Source of the DNA: Planctomycetota bacterium
Lineage (GTDB): Bacteria; Planctomycetota; Planctomycetia; Pirellulales; UBA1268
NCBI GenBank assembly: GCA_003669585.1
Contig: QWOQ01000004.1
Coordinates: 1-33,273, forward strand
Reading direction: 5' to 3'
DNA length: 33,273 nucleotides
Positions 17,225 through 26,435 of the stretch are shown in pieces (position 1 is the first letter of the stretch; each line of letters begins with the position of its first letter). A program made the position numbers and the translations under genes. The notes below the pieces were generated by a model that saw only the letters and a program-made list of their open reading frames with translations, was not told the DNA's origin and searched no databases.

Positions 17225-18037
17225 ATGAAAATTGTTCGCTATCAGGATGCGTCTGGCTCGATTCACTTTGGAAATCGTCACGCCGACGGACATACGACTC
17301 GCATTGACGGAGATATTTTGGGGGTCTATGCAGACACTGGAACGAGCGTCACTCCGCATACTCTTCTTGCGCCAATCGAGCCACGCGACATTATTTGTAT
17401 TGGTCTCAACTACAGAAAACATGCCGCCGAGGGGAATAAACCGGTCCCCGAACACCCGGTTGTTTTCATGAAAAATAGCGGGACTCTCCAGCATCCCGGT
17501 GGACCGATTGTGCTGCCGCGTAGACTCCGCAGCGACTCTGTCGATTATGAATGTGAATTGGCCGTGGTGCTTAAAACGGCATGTCACAACGTGTCACGAG
17601 CTGACGCGCTCAACCATGTCTTGGGATATACCTGCGCCAATGATGTCAGCGCCCGCGACTGGCAGATGGACTGGGGTGGTAGCCAGTGGTGCCGAGGAAA
17701 AACATTTGCCACTTTCTGTCCTCTCGGACCATGGATTGTGACGACTGACGAAATCGAAAATCCAAATGCGTTGGGCATTCGCACAATTCTCAATGGAGCA
17801 TCGATGCAAGACTGGAACACCTCAGACATGATTTTTGATGTTCCAACATTGATCGAGTTTTTGAGCGGCAGCACCTACCTCGCCGCCGGTACGGTGATTC
17901 TTACCGGAACACCGCACGGAGTTGGCGCCGCTCGAAAGCCTCCGGTATTTCTGAAGGCGGGCGACACGATCACGATTGAAATCGATCAGATCGGAGCCCT
18001 GAGTAATCCCGTGATCGAAGAACTTATGCCATCGTGA
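17225..18037 (+). CDS. Fumarylacetoacetate hydrolase family protein
   Basis: ATG 17225 lies after AAGGA (about 10 nt); the product has 270 residues. The C-terminal two thirds carry the FAH fold: CIGLNYRKHAAEGNKPVPEH, VFMKNSGTLQHPGGPIVLP, then the divalent-metal ligands in DYECELAVVL (two Glu) and NDVSARDWQ (Asp). The segment GTVILTGTPHGVG completes the site. Members hydrolyse or decarboxylate beta-diketo acids (for example 2-hydroxyhepta-dienedioate isomerase, oxaloacetate decarboxylase and acylpyruvase types). The gene follows the polyamine genes at a 49-bp distance and may be in their operon, but a link to polyamine metabolism is not evident. The substrate is unknown. Confidence 0.88.
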   Translation: MKIVRYQDASGSIHFGNRHADGHTTRIDGDILGVYADTGTSVTPHTLLAPIEPRDIICIGLNYRKHAAEGNKPVPEHPVVFMKNSGTLQHPGGPIVLPRRLRSDSVDYECELAVVLKTACHNVSRADALNHVLGYTCANDVSARDWQMDWGGSQWCRGKTFATFCPLGPWIVTTDEIENPNALGIRTILNGASMQDWNTSDMIFDVPTLIEFLSGSTYLAAGTVILTGTPHGVGAARKPPVFLKAGDTITIEIDQIGALSNPVIEELMPS

Positions 18038-18146
18038 TGATGGCTCCTCAACGACTTTTTTCAACAATCGTACCCAACAATCCTTACTCGGGAGACCTGC
18101 ACGAACGGGTGATCGCTTGTTCGCGGATGAGTCCTCTGGTTTCGCG

Positions 18147-18812
18147 TTACTCCGCTTTTTCTTGTACTTGAGACACGTCCCAGCCTCGCAACTGTACGTG
18201 CATCTGTGCAACCTTTCCCATGTAGTGATCCATCGAGTATTTGACCGCCGAAAGAACCATTTGCTCCTGTGCCTTTTCAAGAGATCCGGTTGCTTCGTAA
18301 AAAAGCCCTAGGTAAAGATGCGCGTAACATCGCTGATTGCGTCGGGCCGCTTCAGGACCGGCATCGGCTGCCGCAAGAACGGCGTCTTCGTCGACGGTGC
18401 CCCTGTAAAAGCCAATCACTTCTTTCAGAGGCACTCTCCCATCCTCGCCCACAGGCAATAGTTGCTTTCTTGCCGCTTCGAGATCGCTTTGACGCGCGAC
18501 GCATGCAAAATGCCACGCTGGATTTTCAATATCATTTGGATTGACGGTGCGATGGAGTTCAAACTGCTCCCTTCCATCCTTGAAGCGGTTGGCGTAATAG
18601 AGCGCGAGTCCTCGTTGCCAAAGTTCGGGTTCTCTTGTGGGTCGCGCCTTCACGATCGCATCAAACATTCGAGCTGATTCATTCGGCTTGGCAGCAAAGA
18701 ACAAGTCGATGGCTGCTTCTAGGCTCACGGTTGGCGATTGGGCTGGCAGATCATGCACACAAGACGCACATGCCACCACAATGCCGACAACAACAAATAT
18801 TCTCAATCGCAT
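18147..18812 (-). CDS. TPR-like probable lipoprotein
   Basis: From ATG 18812 (AGAGG 7 nt upstream) the product has 221 residues; a GTG two codons earlier is also possible. The N-terminus is a signal sequence (RLRIFVVVGIVVACASC), with a weak lipobox at Cys18, followed by LPAQS. The remainder is helical with TPR-type pairs: IDLFFAAKPNESARMFDAIV, LWQRGLALYYANRFKDGREQ and CYAHLYLGLFYEATGSLEKA. It is likely a periplasmic scaffold protein. It lies 114 bp after the PQQ-like propeller gene on the same strand and may be co-expressed. No specific function is recognisable. Confidence 0.75.
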   Translation of the reverse strand: MRLRIFVVVGIVVACASCVHDLPAQSPTVSLEAAIDLFFAAKPNESARMFDAIVKARPTREPELWQRGLALYYANRFKDGREQFELHRTVNPNDIENPAWHFACVARQSDLEAARKQLLPVGEDGRVPLKEVIGFYRGTVDEDAVLAAADAGPEAARRNQRCYAHLYLGLFYEATGSLEKAQEQMVLSAVKYSMDHYMGKVAQMHVQLRGWDVSQVQEKAE

Positions 18813-18926
18813 TCTCACACCTCTTTTTGAATAGACATCGCATTGCCGCTGGCAACAAGAAGATATTTTTTTAGAAAACTGCCTCGCCGCGAAAATAGTG
18901 CACGGAGTATCACTCTTCCCGTTGAT

Positions 18927-20207
18927 TCATTTCCACTGCCACGCAGTCACGCCTTCTAGATCGCGCACATAGATCTCGTCATCGACAACGACCAGATGGG
19001 CCCAGCTTGGTTTTTCTGAAACTTTCATTTCCCCAACGAGATCATATTTTTCTGGTGAAGCACGGATCAACCTTAAATCTCCAGTTTCATCCAGTGCAAG
19101 AATGCGATCACCCTGCGCCACCATGCTCCAGTAGCTTCCAAAGGGGGTCGTGATCCAGGCTTCTTTTCCTGTATTTAAATCGAGACAGGCAAACCGCTGA
19201 TTTCGGAGGTGAATGTAGGCATGCTGATTGATGATAATCGGGCTCGACATATAACCCTGTATCTTGTTTCGCCAAACGCTCGACACCGCCTTATCGGCAA
19301 GGGCTTGATCGATTGAAAAGAGAAATGATCCACCACCGTAACTCGTTGTAAAAATACGATTCTCAAACACTGTTGGAGTGACGATGTTCATCCCTCGAAA
19401 TGCTTCTACCGGGGTTTTCCAGAGCGCATTGCCCTTGTCGGGATCGACTCCTGCAAGCTCTTCGCGACCCTGAACGAGAATCTGTCGGGTGCCACTCAGG
19501 GTCGTGAGGTAGGGCGAAGAAAAGGCGCTGCCAGACATGCCGCCACCATCGACCATCACGCGCCAGACCACGGCGCCCGTAGCCTTTTCAAGTTTCACAA
19601 ATCCTCCGCCGGCCTGTACGTACACAAAGTCTCCGATAACCAGCGGGCTCGAAACAAATCCAAATGCTGGAAGTGGGCTTTCGAACGCCTTCATGAAATC
19701 GACTTTCCAGATCTCCTTGCCTGTTAACGCGTCAAAACAGACCAGAAGATCTCTCATGCCGGCCACAAAGATTCGCCCTTCGTCGATTGCTGGCGTCGCG
19801 CGAATCCATGAGCCATTAGAGGATGCAAAAAACGGAACGCTCATCGCTCCATCCCAACCAGACTGCCAGAGTTCTTTCCCTGTCTTGCGATCGAGGGCTC
19901 GAATGTGTTCTGTTTTTTTGTCGCGAGTTTCTGTCACAAAAACAGATTGTCCCGCTACGATTGGCCCTGAATAACCCGGTCCTAAATCCACTCTCCAGAG
20001 CTTCTGAAGTCGACTCTGATCAAGTGCATCAGGCCACAACGAGCCGGAAACAAATCCGTCTCTGGCTGGCCCACGCCACTGATTCCATTCCACTGGCGCT
20101 ATCGCTTTGACGTCGTCAACTGCCTGAGCAGGACTCGCACTTGTCGCGATACTCCATGCGATTATCCACGCACATCCAAAAGATTGAATCGGGGTACGAG
20201 TATTCAT
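18927..20207 (-). CDS. Exported PQQ-like beta-propeller protein
   Basis: ATG 20207 follows TTAGGA and gives 426 residues; upstream in-frame starts would add 12 more. A signal peptide (about 1-30, ending PAQA) precedes WNQWRGPARDGFVSG, a segment common at the front of planctomycete PQQ-like propellers. Repeated propeller blades carry the phrases ALDRKTGKELWQSGW, CFDALTGKEIWKVDF, KLEKATGAVVWRVMV and CLDLNTGKEAWITTP. These are the D/A-x-TGK-x-x-W blades of the PQQ_2 family. No dehydrogenase catalytic residues were noted, so it is probably a BamB-like structural or binding propeller in the periplasm. No specific role is evident. Confidence 0.85.
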   Translation of the reverse strand: MNTRTPIQSFGCAWIIAWSIATSASPAQAVDDVKAIAPVEWNQWRGPARDGFVSGSLWPDALDQSRLQKLWRVDLGPGYSGPIVAGQSVFVTETRDKKTEHIRALDRKTGKELWQSGWDGAMSVPFFASSNGSWIRATPAIDEGRIFVAGMRDLLVCFDALTGKEIWKVDFMKAFESPLPAFGFVSSPLVIGDFVYVQAGGGFVKLEKATGAVVWRVMVDGGGMSGSAFSSPYLTTLSGTRQILVQGREELAGVDPDKGNALWKTPVEAFRGMNIVTPTVFENRIFTTSYGGGSFLFSIDQALADKAVSSVWRNKIQGYMSSPIIINQHAYIHLRNQRFACLDLNTGKEAWITTPFGSYWSMVAQGDRILALDETGDLRLIRASPEKYDLVGEMKVSEKPSWAHLVVVDDEIYVRDLEGVTAWQWK

Positions 20208-20560
20208 GATTTTCCTAAGAAATCTTCTACGCATTAACTTCATTCTCCGCAGAAGTTTTTTGGGGCAGGTCGAAACACAGGCATACGACTGAAGGCCGGA
20301 ATTCTAGCAGGGAGGTGCCGGTCTGGCTTGAGAATGGCTCCGCGAAAATCATCGAAAAACAGCTGTTGTGACGCTCTTCGTCAGTTGCCGCTGGCTCGCA
20401 CAATTGCCCGCAAACGTGTTTGTTGCTTTTTTTGTGTCCCCTCACAGGCATTTCACTCGCTCTTCCTTAGTAGGAGGAGAGGCGCCCGACAAAGATTCTC
20501 GGTTCAGCTTTTTTGTAACGGAGATCGACCGATATTCTCCTGGGAAGATTTTGAATCCAT
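20208..20560. other. Divergent intergenic region
   Basis: About 350 bp lie between the PQQ-like gene (minus) and the small protein at 20561 (plus). Several overlapping short frames exist but none looks like a gene. No clear promoter or repeat was identified. Confidence 0.5.
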
Positions 20561-20890
20561 ATGGTTTTTCATAATAGCAGCCAGAGCCTGCTACTTCTGA
20601 AACGATTAGGAATTGATCCTCTCGAGGTTCATCTGCCGCATCGACTCCTCGGGCTCGAAGACTTCTGCAAGCAACCAACCATGATTATCGAAGCAGCTCA
20701 TCGAAGACTTTCGCTCTTGCGACAACTCGAACATGACATCTCCGTTCAAGATCGTAACAGGCTCATCGGTGCGATTCAAAAAGCGCGAGATGTCTTGCTG
20801 ACATCTCTGAAATGTTATTCAGAAACCGCTACAGTGAAAAAACCTTACAGAATGCGTTCAGGGAATTCTGCGATGAATTCGCACGAGTGA
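20561..20890 (+). CDS. Small protein with planctomycete RLLGL motif
   Basis: The 109-residue frame starts at ATG 20561; an in-frame stop three codons earlier fixes it as the first start, though no ribosome site is obvious. Residues 13-75 read LKRLGIDPLEVHLPHRLLGL, then F, IIEAAHRRLSLLRQLEHD and IQKARDVLLTS. This matches the pattern LGI-P-E-x-P-x-RLLGL...I-x-x-AA-x-R-x-x-x-LR, which is widespread in planctomycete proteins, often attached to protein kinases or large exported proteins. Here it stands almost alone as a short protein. The 3' end overlaps the convergent rhomboid gene by 33 bp. Function is unknown. Confidence 0.65.
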   Translation: MVFHNSSQSLLLLKRLGIDPLEVHLPHRLLGLEDFCKQPTMIIEAAHRRLSLLRQLEHDISVQDRNRLIGAIQKARDVLLTSLKCYSETATVKKPYRMRSGNSAMNSHE

Positions 20891-21634
20891 ATCTGCTTTT
20901 TCCCTCGCCGCCATCAGGCTCATCGACTTGGCAAGAATGAGGCCCGAAACAAATCCGGCGACGTGTGCCGAGTAGGCAACTCCTCCGCCTCCCTGCTGAT
21001 CGAGCAAGCCGCTGATGACCTGAAAAACGAACCAGATTCCCACAGCGACGTAGCCGGGCACGTCGACCATCATTCGCATTACGATCACCGATACTCGTCG
21101 CTGCGAATGAAGCACGAGGTATGCTCCGAGCACTCCTGAAATTGCACCGGAGGCACCGAGACAGGGCGTCAGCGATGCTTCGCCAGAACTATTGAGCACA
21201 ACGAATGCGATCGAGGCCAAAAGGCCGGCCGTCAGATAAAAAATCAAATATCGCACCCGCCCCATATCGTCTTCAATATTATCTCCGAAGAGCCAAAGAA
21301 ACCACATGTTTCCTGCGAGATGCATAACGGAGCCATGCATGAACATCGCCGTCAAGAGTGTGAACCAGACAGGAATCGGAGTGGGTCTGAGCCCTGGAAT
21401 GAAAACTTCAACCTGCTGCCCCTGCACGGCGACGGTCCGAGTGTGAGCATCCGTAACTTTATCGCGACCAGAAATAATTTCGGCCGGCACCTGAACGTAG
21501 GCCAGCGTGAAGTCATCATTTTTTCCCATACCCTGAAAAACAACAAACACAAATACGTTGGCAAGGATCAGGAAAACGGTGGCATACGGGAACCCTTTTC
21601 GATCCGAGTTATCGTCTGATACGGGGAAAACCAC
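20858..21634 (-). CDS. Rhomboid family intramembrane serine protease
   Basis: GTG 21634 is preferred because GGAG lies 10 nt upstream and the protein then starts VVFPVSDDN, like other rhomboids; a TTG 8 codons earlier has no ribosome site. The 258-residue product has about six membrane segments. It carries the L1-loop/TM2 signature MFMHGSVMHLAGNMWFLWLF, the catalytic Ser in LGASGAISG (S162) and the catalytic His in YSAHVAGFVSG (H224). It cleaves transmembrane helices of other membrane proteins. A roughly 50-residue periplasmic insert (TDAHTRTVAVQGQQVEV) lies between TM1 and TM2, as in many bacterial rhomboids with a large first loop. It is a convergent neighbour of the small RLLGL protein. 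Confidence 0.92.
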   Translation of the reverse strand: MVFPVSDDNSDRKGFPYATVFLILANVFVFVVFQGMGKNDDFTLAYVQVPAEIISGRDKVTDAHTRTVAVQGQQVEVFIPGLRPTPIPVWFTLLTAMFMHGSVMHLAGNMWFLWLFGDNIEDDMGRVRYLIFYLTAGLLASIAFVVLNSSGEASLTPCLGASGAISGVLGAYLVLHSQRRVSVIVMRMMVDVPGYVAVGIWFVFQVISGLLDQQGGGGVAYSAHVAGFVSGLILAKSMSLMAAREKADSLVRIHRRIP

Positions 21635-22030
21635 AGCGTCAATTCTCCGGTGGCTCAAGTCTTATCCAAGATACGTGTCAGCATACCAAGTGTCTTTTCA
21701 AGTGATCGAATTCGTTTGCAGGCCGATTAACGATCATTTTTTATGGAACGACGATCTTTGTCAGCCTGACTTCTACGAGTGATCGTTGAAAACTTCATCT
21801 GCCTGAGAGCCTGTTTGTATTCGCTTCACATTTCTTTCTGCGTCATGTTCGTACACCGGTTTTATGCCCCCCGTAGACTCTTCGATACGTACGTACTATA
21901 GTTCGCATCGCTGGGGGAATTGGTGCCGGAATCACTAGCCTCCCTCTTACCTGTTGCGACTGGATGAACGTTTGGTCAATTCACCGAACATGCTGGGCAG
22001 TCATCCCAAAATTTGATTGGAATCGAATCC
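21635..22030. other. Divergent intergenic region before S8 protease
   Basis: Nearly 400 bp without a gene. A perfect 10-bp palindrome TACGTACGTA (21886-21895) runs into CTATAG, giving a -10-like TATAGT at 21897-21902, about 130 bp before the protease start. No matching -35 was found. Confidence 0.4.
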
Positions 22031-24433
22031 ATGTCTCACCACCACTTCCGACACAGTGGAAACAACGGCGAATTTTCTGAATCAGATCGTGGCTCTGGAA
22101 ACGGGGGCTTCGGTGGTCGTAGCCTACGCCGATTTTTTGAGGCTGCGAATAGTTGCACTGACGTATTCCGTCATAGCAGCCATAGCCGTCGCTCGAGACG
22201 AAGCCTCAGGCTCTCTCTTGAATCGCTTGAACAGCGAACCTATCTATCGATCAACAGTGCGCCTCTTTCAAGTGCCACCACTCATCAGATGCTGTGGGAA
22301 GGTCACACGGTTACAGCGAGTACCGATCGCTGGATCGTTCACACAACGACGCCGTCGGCAAGTGCCACCATTGGCGTTTTTTCTGGTTGGCAATCCCGGT
22401 CTCTTGGAGAAGGATTTTATTCGCTGACGGCCCCCGGTGCCTCTACCCAAGACGTTCTTGGCTGGGCTTCGCGAACAGGTGGCGTTGCCTACGTTGAACC
22501 CGATTTTTTGATTCGTTCGACAGTCTTACCAAACGAGCCATCTTTTTCTTCACTCTGGGGCCTTCACAACATAGGCCAGTCTGGAGGAGTCACCGATGTC
22601 GATATTGATGCTCCTGAAGCATGGAATACTTCCACCGGTTCACGCAGCGTCGTTGTTGCCGTCATCGACACCGGCATTGATTTTAATCACCCCGATCTCG
22701 CCGCCAACGCATGGAACAATCCGCGTGAAGTTGCTGGTGATAACCTCGACAACGATGGCAATGGCTATGTCGACGACGTGTACGGATGGGACTTTGCCAA
22801 CAGCGACTCGATTCCCATGGACGACAACGGGCACGGTACTCATGTTTCAGGGACCATTGGCGCAGTTGGAAATAACGCGACCGGGGTGGTGGGAGTGAAC
22901 TGGCAGGTTTCGATTATGGGACTTAAATTTCTGGATGCTGACGGGAGCGGATCGACGAGTGCCGCTATTGCGGCCATCAACTATGCCACGCGTATGCGAC
23001 GCGACTTCGGAATCAATATTGTTGCCACCAACAACAGCTGGGGCGGCGGAGGATTTTCGGCATCCTTGCGAGATGCAATCGAGGCCGGTGGTCGCGCCGG
23101 CATTCTGTTTGTGGCTGCGGCAGGGAATGAATCGAACAACAACGATATCTCTCCATCCTATCCCGCAAGTGGTTCCAGTGATGCGATCATCTCGGTTGCC
23201 GCCACTGATCGTTCTAACACTCTTGCCAGCTTCTCGAACTACGGCAGCACGAGCGTCGATCTCGCTGCTCCGGGCGTCAGCATCTATTCAACAACACCAA
23301 ACAGTTCCTACGCTTCTTACAGTGGGACCTCGATGGCCACGCCACACGTGACAGGAACCGTGGCATTACTTGCAGCAGCCGCTCCGCAGGCCACCTCGGC
23401 CCAAATTCGAGCCGCAATTCTTTCCAGTACAACGCTCGTGCCGGGTCTCGCTGGCAAAGTTGCAACCGGTGGACTGTTGAATGTGGCCGCTGCACTGCAG
23501 GCGTTAGGATCATCTCCTCCGGTCGTCGTGCCATCGCTGGTGGCCGATATTGTCGACGTGACCCCCGATCCTCGCACAACTGCTGTTGATGCGGTTGTGA
23601 TCGTGTTCAACCTTCCAGTGACAGGACTCACTCTCGCAGACCTGCGGCTGGTGAGAAGCGGAATCGCTGTGCCGCTTGATGGTGCTCAGATCACCTCGAC
23701 TGATGGCGTACGTTGGACGCTTTCAGGTCTTGCGTCGGCCACACTTTCCACGGGCGTCTATACGCTCTCGCTCAATGCTGATTCAGGTCGGATCGTCGAC
23801 GCAACGGGACGCCCACTCTCTGCGTCGGTTTCAGATTCTTGGACAGTCAATGCCGCTTCCCTCGTCGATGCCGGTGACACGCTCGCAACGGCTGCCGCAA
23901 TTCCTGTGAACAGCGGTAACGTTCGACTCTCCGGCAGTATTGGCGATGGCGGTTTTGGTTCTCGAGATGTCGATCTTTATCGGATTACCTTACAAGCCGG
24001 TCAGCGATTTGTTGTTGATATCGATGCGAGAACGCTCTCCGGATCATCCACCCTCGACAGCTACGTGCGAGTTTTAGACGCTTTCGGACGCCAACTTTCC
24101 AAAAATGACGACTTCGGAAACTCGTACGATAGTTTCTTGATCTACACGGCAAGAACTTCCGGCACGTATTACGTTGGTGTCTCTGGATACGGCAACGCTG
24201 CGTATAACCCGAATCGAGCCAACTCCGGAAGAAATGGTTCGACCGGTGTCTATCAGATCTCACTGGAATTCGCAGCGATGCCAACTGGCACTTCCGTTGG
24301 ATCGATTCGGATGATGGGTTTTCGCGACAGTGTGACCAACGAACTTCAGCGACAAACAGCATTTGCTGTGTACGGCATGAACTGCATGGCAGCGGTGTCT
24401 TCAACGCCCAGCGGAAGTGTTCGTCGTCGTTAA
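22031..24433 (+). CDS. Exported subtilisin-like (S8) serine protease with PPC domain
   Basis: The start used is ATG 22031 (800 residues); an in-frame TTG lies at 22013. The N-terminus is long, polar and basic with LSLESLEQRTYLS at about residues 60-72, the planctomycete extracellular leader also seen in the FN3 protein. A propeptide-like part ends GGVAYVEPDF. The S8 catalytic domain follows with Asp in VVAVIDTGIDFNHPDL (about 211), His in NGHGTHVSGTIGA (about 267), the oxyanion Asn in NNSWGGG and Ser in GTSMATPHVTG (about 431). Next come an Ig-like bacterial domain (about 500-610) and a pre-peptidase C-terminal (PPC) domain (about 620-750: AGDTLATAAAI, DVDLYRITLQAGQ, SYVRVLD, GTYYVGVSGYG). 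It is likely a secreted or surface endopeptidase. The short basic tail carries no known sorting signal. Confidence 0.93.
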   Translation: MSHHHFRHSGNNGEFSESDRGSGNGGFGGRSLRRFFEAANSCTDVFRHSSHSRRSRRSLRLSLESLEQRTYLSINSAPLSSATTHQMLWEGHTVTASTDRWIVHTTTPSASATIGVFSGWQSRSLGEGFYSLTAPGASTQDVLGWASRTGGVAYVEPDFLIRSTVLPNEPSFSSLWGLHNIGQSGGVTDVDIDAPEAWNTSTGSRSVVVAVIDTGIDFNHPDLAANAWNNPREVAGDNLDNDGNGYVDDVYGWDFANSDSIPMDDNGHGTHVSGTIGAVGNNATGVVGVNWQVSIMGLKFLDADGSGSTSAAIAAINYATRMRRDFGINIVATNNSWGGGGFSASLRDAIEAGGRAGILFVAAAGNESNNNDISPSYPASGSSDAIISVAATDRSNTLASFSNYGSTSVDLAAPGVSIYSTTPNSSYASYSGTSMATPHVTGTVALLAAAAPQATSAQIRAAILSSTTLVPGLAGKVATGGLLNVAAALQALGSSPPVVVPSLVADIVDVTPDPRTTAVDAVVIVFNLPVTGLTLADLRLVRSGIAVPLDGAQITSTDGVRWTLSGLASATLSTGVYTLSLNADSGRIVDATGRPLSASVSDSWTVNAASLVDAGDTLATAAAIPVNSGNVRLSGSIGDGGFGSRDVDLYRITLQAGQRFVVDIDARTLSGSSTLDSYVRVLDAFGRQLSKNDDFGNSYDSFLIYTARTSGTYYVGVSGYGNAAYNPNRANSGRNGSTGVYQISLEFAAMPTGTSVGSIRMMGFRDSVTNELQRQTAFAVYGMNCMAAVSSTPSGSVRRR

Positions 24434-24482
24434 TCCTTACTCAGCAGGACAATCTTTTTTGTCTCTTGAAGACAGGCGCGCG

Positions 24483-25670
24483 TTACTTCGTAAATCGAAA
24501 CGCCATCGTATGACGGTAGGTTTCATTCGGATTGAGAACCGTGGTTGGCCAGTCTGAGTGATGAATCGAATCTGGATACTTCTGTGTTTCGAGACAGATT
24601 CCGCTGTGCTTGGCATATACCGCCCCCTCTTTCCCCTTGATCGTGCCATCGAGGTAATTGCCGGTGTAAACCTGAATTCCGGGCTGATCCGTGAGAATCT
24701 CCATCGTGACACCACCCAAGGGGTCTTTGAGCATCGCGATCATGCGCGAAACTCCGTCTGGTTTCCAGTTGCGCATCACGCAGTTGTGATCAATGCCACC
24801 GGGGTTGGTGTTGTCGCTCGAAGCCGGGAGAGCCTGAATTGATTTTGAGAGTACTGCGGGTTGGCGAAAATCAAACGGCGTGTGAGCCACTTCGGCCATC
24901 ATGCCTGTGGGAATTCCACCGGCATCGACCGGCAGATATCGATCGGCTTGGACTTGAAGTTCGTGCCCTTCGATCGTGCCCGAAGCATGTCCGGCGAGAT
25001 TCCAGTAGGAATGGTGAACCATGTTGATGATCGTAGGAGCATCGGTCGTTGCGGACATTGCAATTCGAAGCTCTCCTGTCCATGTGAGTACGTAGGTGAC
25101 TTTCGCAGTGACATTTCCAGGGTATCCCTCGTCTCCGTCACTCGACACAACCTCCATATCAACAGCAGGCCCATCGGCCGTCATTCTTTCAGAGGCTTTC
25201 CAGAGTTTTTTATCAAATCCAACGATCCCACCGTGCAGATGATTGTTTCCGTTATTCTTTGCAAGCGTGTACTTTTTTCCATTCAAATCAAAAGCTCCTT
25301 CAGCGATTCTGTTCGACACACGGCCGCAGGTTGCTCCAAAGTACGGATGACCGGCAAGATATCCTTCGATTGAATCGAACCCAAGAACGATATCGATCGG
25401 CTTTCCATCGCGACGAGGCACCGTAAAGCTCGTAAGAATTCCACCGTAGTTGGTGATGGTGGCGCGCCATCCACCCGGTACCTCAAGTGTAAACAAGGTT
25501 ACTTCACGACCATCCCCGAGTGCGCCAAACGATTTCATCGAAACGACTCCCTTTTTTTGCGGCTGATCAACTTGCTGCCCGAGAAGTTCAACACTCACAA
25601 ACGCCATCACTCCGATTGCGATGAAACCGGCACATCGCGTGAACCTGATTTTAAAAGCGTCGTAACACAT
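24483..25670 (-). CDS. Aldose 1-epimerase (galactose mutarotase), exported
   Basis: ATG 25670 follows AGGAGAG and gives 395 residues. A signal-like hydrophobic segment (about 9-30, ending ELLGQQ) suggests export, unusual beside cytoplasmic GalM but common for planctomycete homologues. Family signatures: ITNYGGILTSF, NNGNNHLHGGIVGFDKKLW with the first His, HHSYWNLAGHASGTI with the catalytic His, YLPVDAGGIPTG, and ICLETQKYPDSIHH with the catalytic Glu. The enzyme interconverts alpha and beta anomers of sugars such as galactose. It lies 95 bp downstream of the DoxX gene on the same strand and may be the last gene of that series. Confidence 0.92.
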   Translation of the reverse strand: MCYDAFKIRFTRCAGFIAIGVMAFVSVELLGQQVDQPQKKGVVSMKSFGALGDGREVTLFTLEVPGGWRATITNYGGILTSFTVPRRDGKPIDIVLGFDSIEGYLAGHPYFGATCGRVSNRIAEGAFDLNGKKYTLAKNNGNNHLHGGIVGFDKKLWKASERMTADGPAVDMEVVSSDGDEGYPGNVTAKVTYVLTWTGELRIAMSATTDAPTIINMVHHSYWNLAGHASGTIEGHELQVQADRYLPVDAGGIPTGMMAEVAHTPFDFRQPAVLSKSIQALPASSDNTNPGGIDHNCVMRNWKPDGVSRMIAMLKDPLGGVTMEILTDQPGIQVYTGNYLDGTIKGKEGAVYAKHSGICLETQKYPDSIHHSDWPTTVLNPNETYRHTMAFRFTK

Positions 25671-25764
25671 TGAACTGCGCTCTCCTGTGTATTGGTGGCT
25701 GCGTATGCCCGGAAAACATTTCTCCAAAGCATCCCTGAGAGTTTCTATGCGGCGTCACGCAATT

Positions 25765-26268
25765 TCAAGCGGCTGTTGTAGTCGTCTTTTGCCCAGTGCG
25801 AGGGACACGCGCCTGTTGTTGGCTGGCAGGGGCAGATTCCACTTCCTCGCGTCGTCGATCGATCCACGCATCGACACTCCAAGGACCTGGGCCAAAGGCA
25901 ACCAGCGACAAGAGACCGCCGCCAATCGCGACATTCTTCATAAACTGAATAGTCTGTAACTGGCGTATGCTCGAATCTGCAACCGTCCAGAAATCATGAA
26001 AATAGTAGGTTGCTGCTGTCAAAAAAATGAGAAGAAAAATTGCTCCAATTCGCGTCCATGCACCAGCGATAATCGCCAATCCTCCAAGCAGCAGCAAGCC
26101 GATGGCGCCCACCAGTGCAAGCTTGGGCTGAGGCACGCCTTGCTGAAGCATGTATTCCGAGGTCGCCTGAAATTGTGGAATCTTATTTCCAATTGCACTC
26201 GCAAGAAAAATCGCGGCGAGCATCAATCGTGCGCACAGTGCCACTAATCCTTGAAGTGCGGTTGCCAT
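25765..26268 (-). CDS. DoxX family membrane protein
   Basis: ATG 26268 is chosen because AAAGGAG precedes it; longer in-frame starts give no family residues. The 167-residue protein has four membrane segments (ARLMLAAIFLASAIG, LALVGAIGLLLLGGLAIIAG, IGAIFLLIFLTAATYYF and NVAIGGGLLSLVAFGPG), with the conserved IGNKIPQF region after TM1 and FHDFW between TM3 and TM4. This is the DoxX/DoxD-like pattern. Members are integral membrane proteins often linked to quinone or redox stress functions, but the biochemical role is not defined. The C-terminal tail is Gln/Arg-rich. It follows aguA by about 168 bp. Confidence 0.88.
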   Translation of the reverse strand: MATALQGLVALCARLMLAAIFLASAIGNKIPQFQATSEYMLQQGVPQPKLALVGAIGLLLLGGLAIIAGAWTRIGAIFLLIFLTAATYYFHDFWTVADSSIRQLQTIQFMKNVAIGGGLLSLVAFGPGPWSVDAWIDRRREEVESAPASQQQARVPRTGQKTTTTAA

Positions 26269-26435
26269 ACGAGAAACTCCTTTACGCTGTAAGAAAACCC
26301 TGTCTTTCGATCCGAGCAACCTTTTGCCCGCATGAGTCCATTTTCTTGAATCCGAATGTTCGCGAAAAGTGGGACATGAAGGCAAGCCCTATTTTTCAGA
26401 ACGATTTGAACCGCTTTTTGGCATGCATCAAAACG

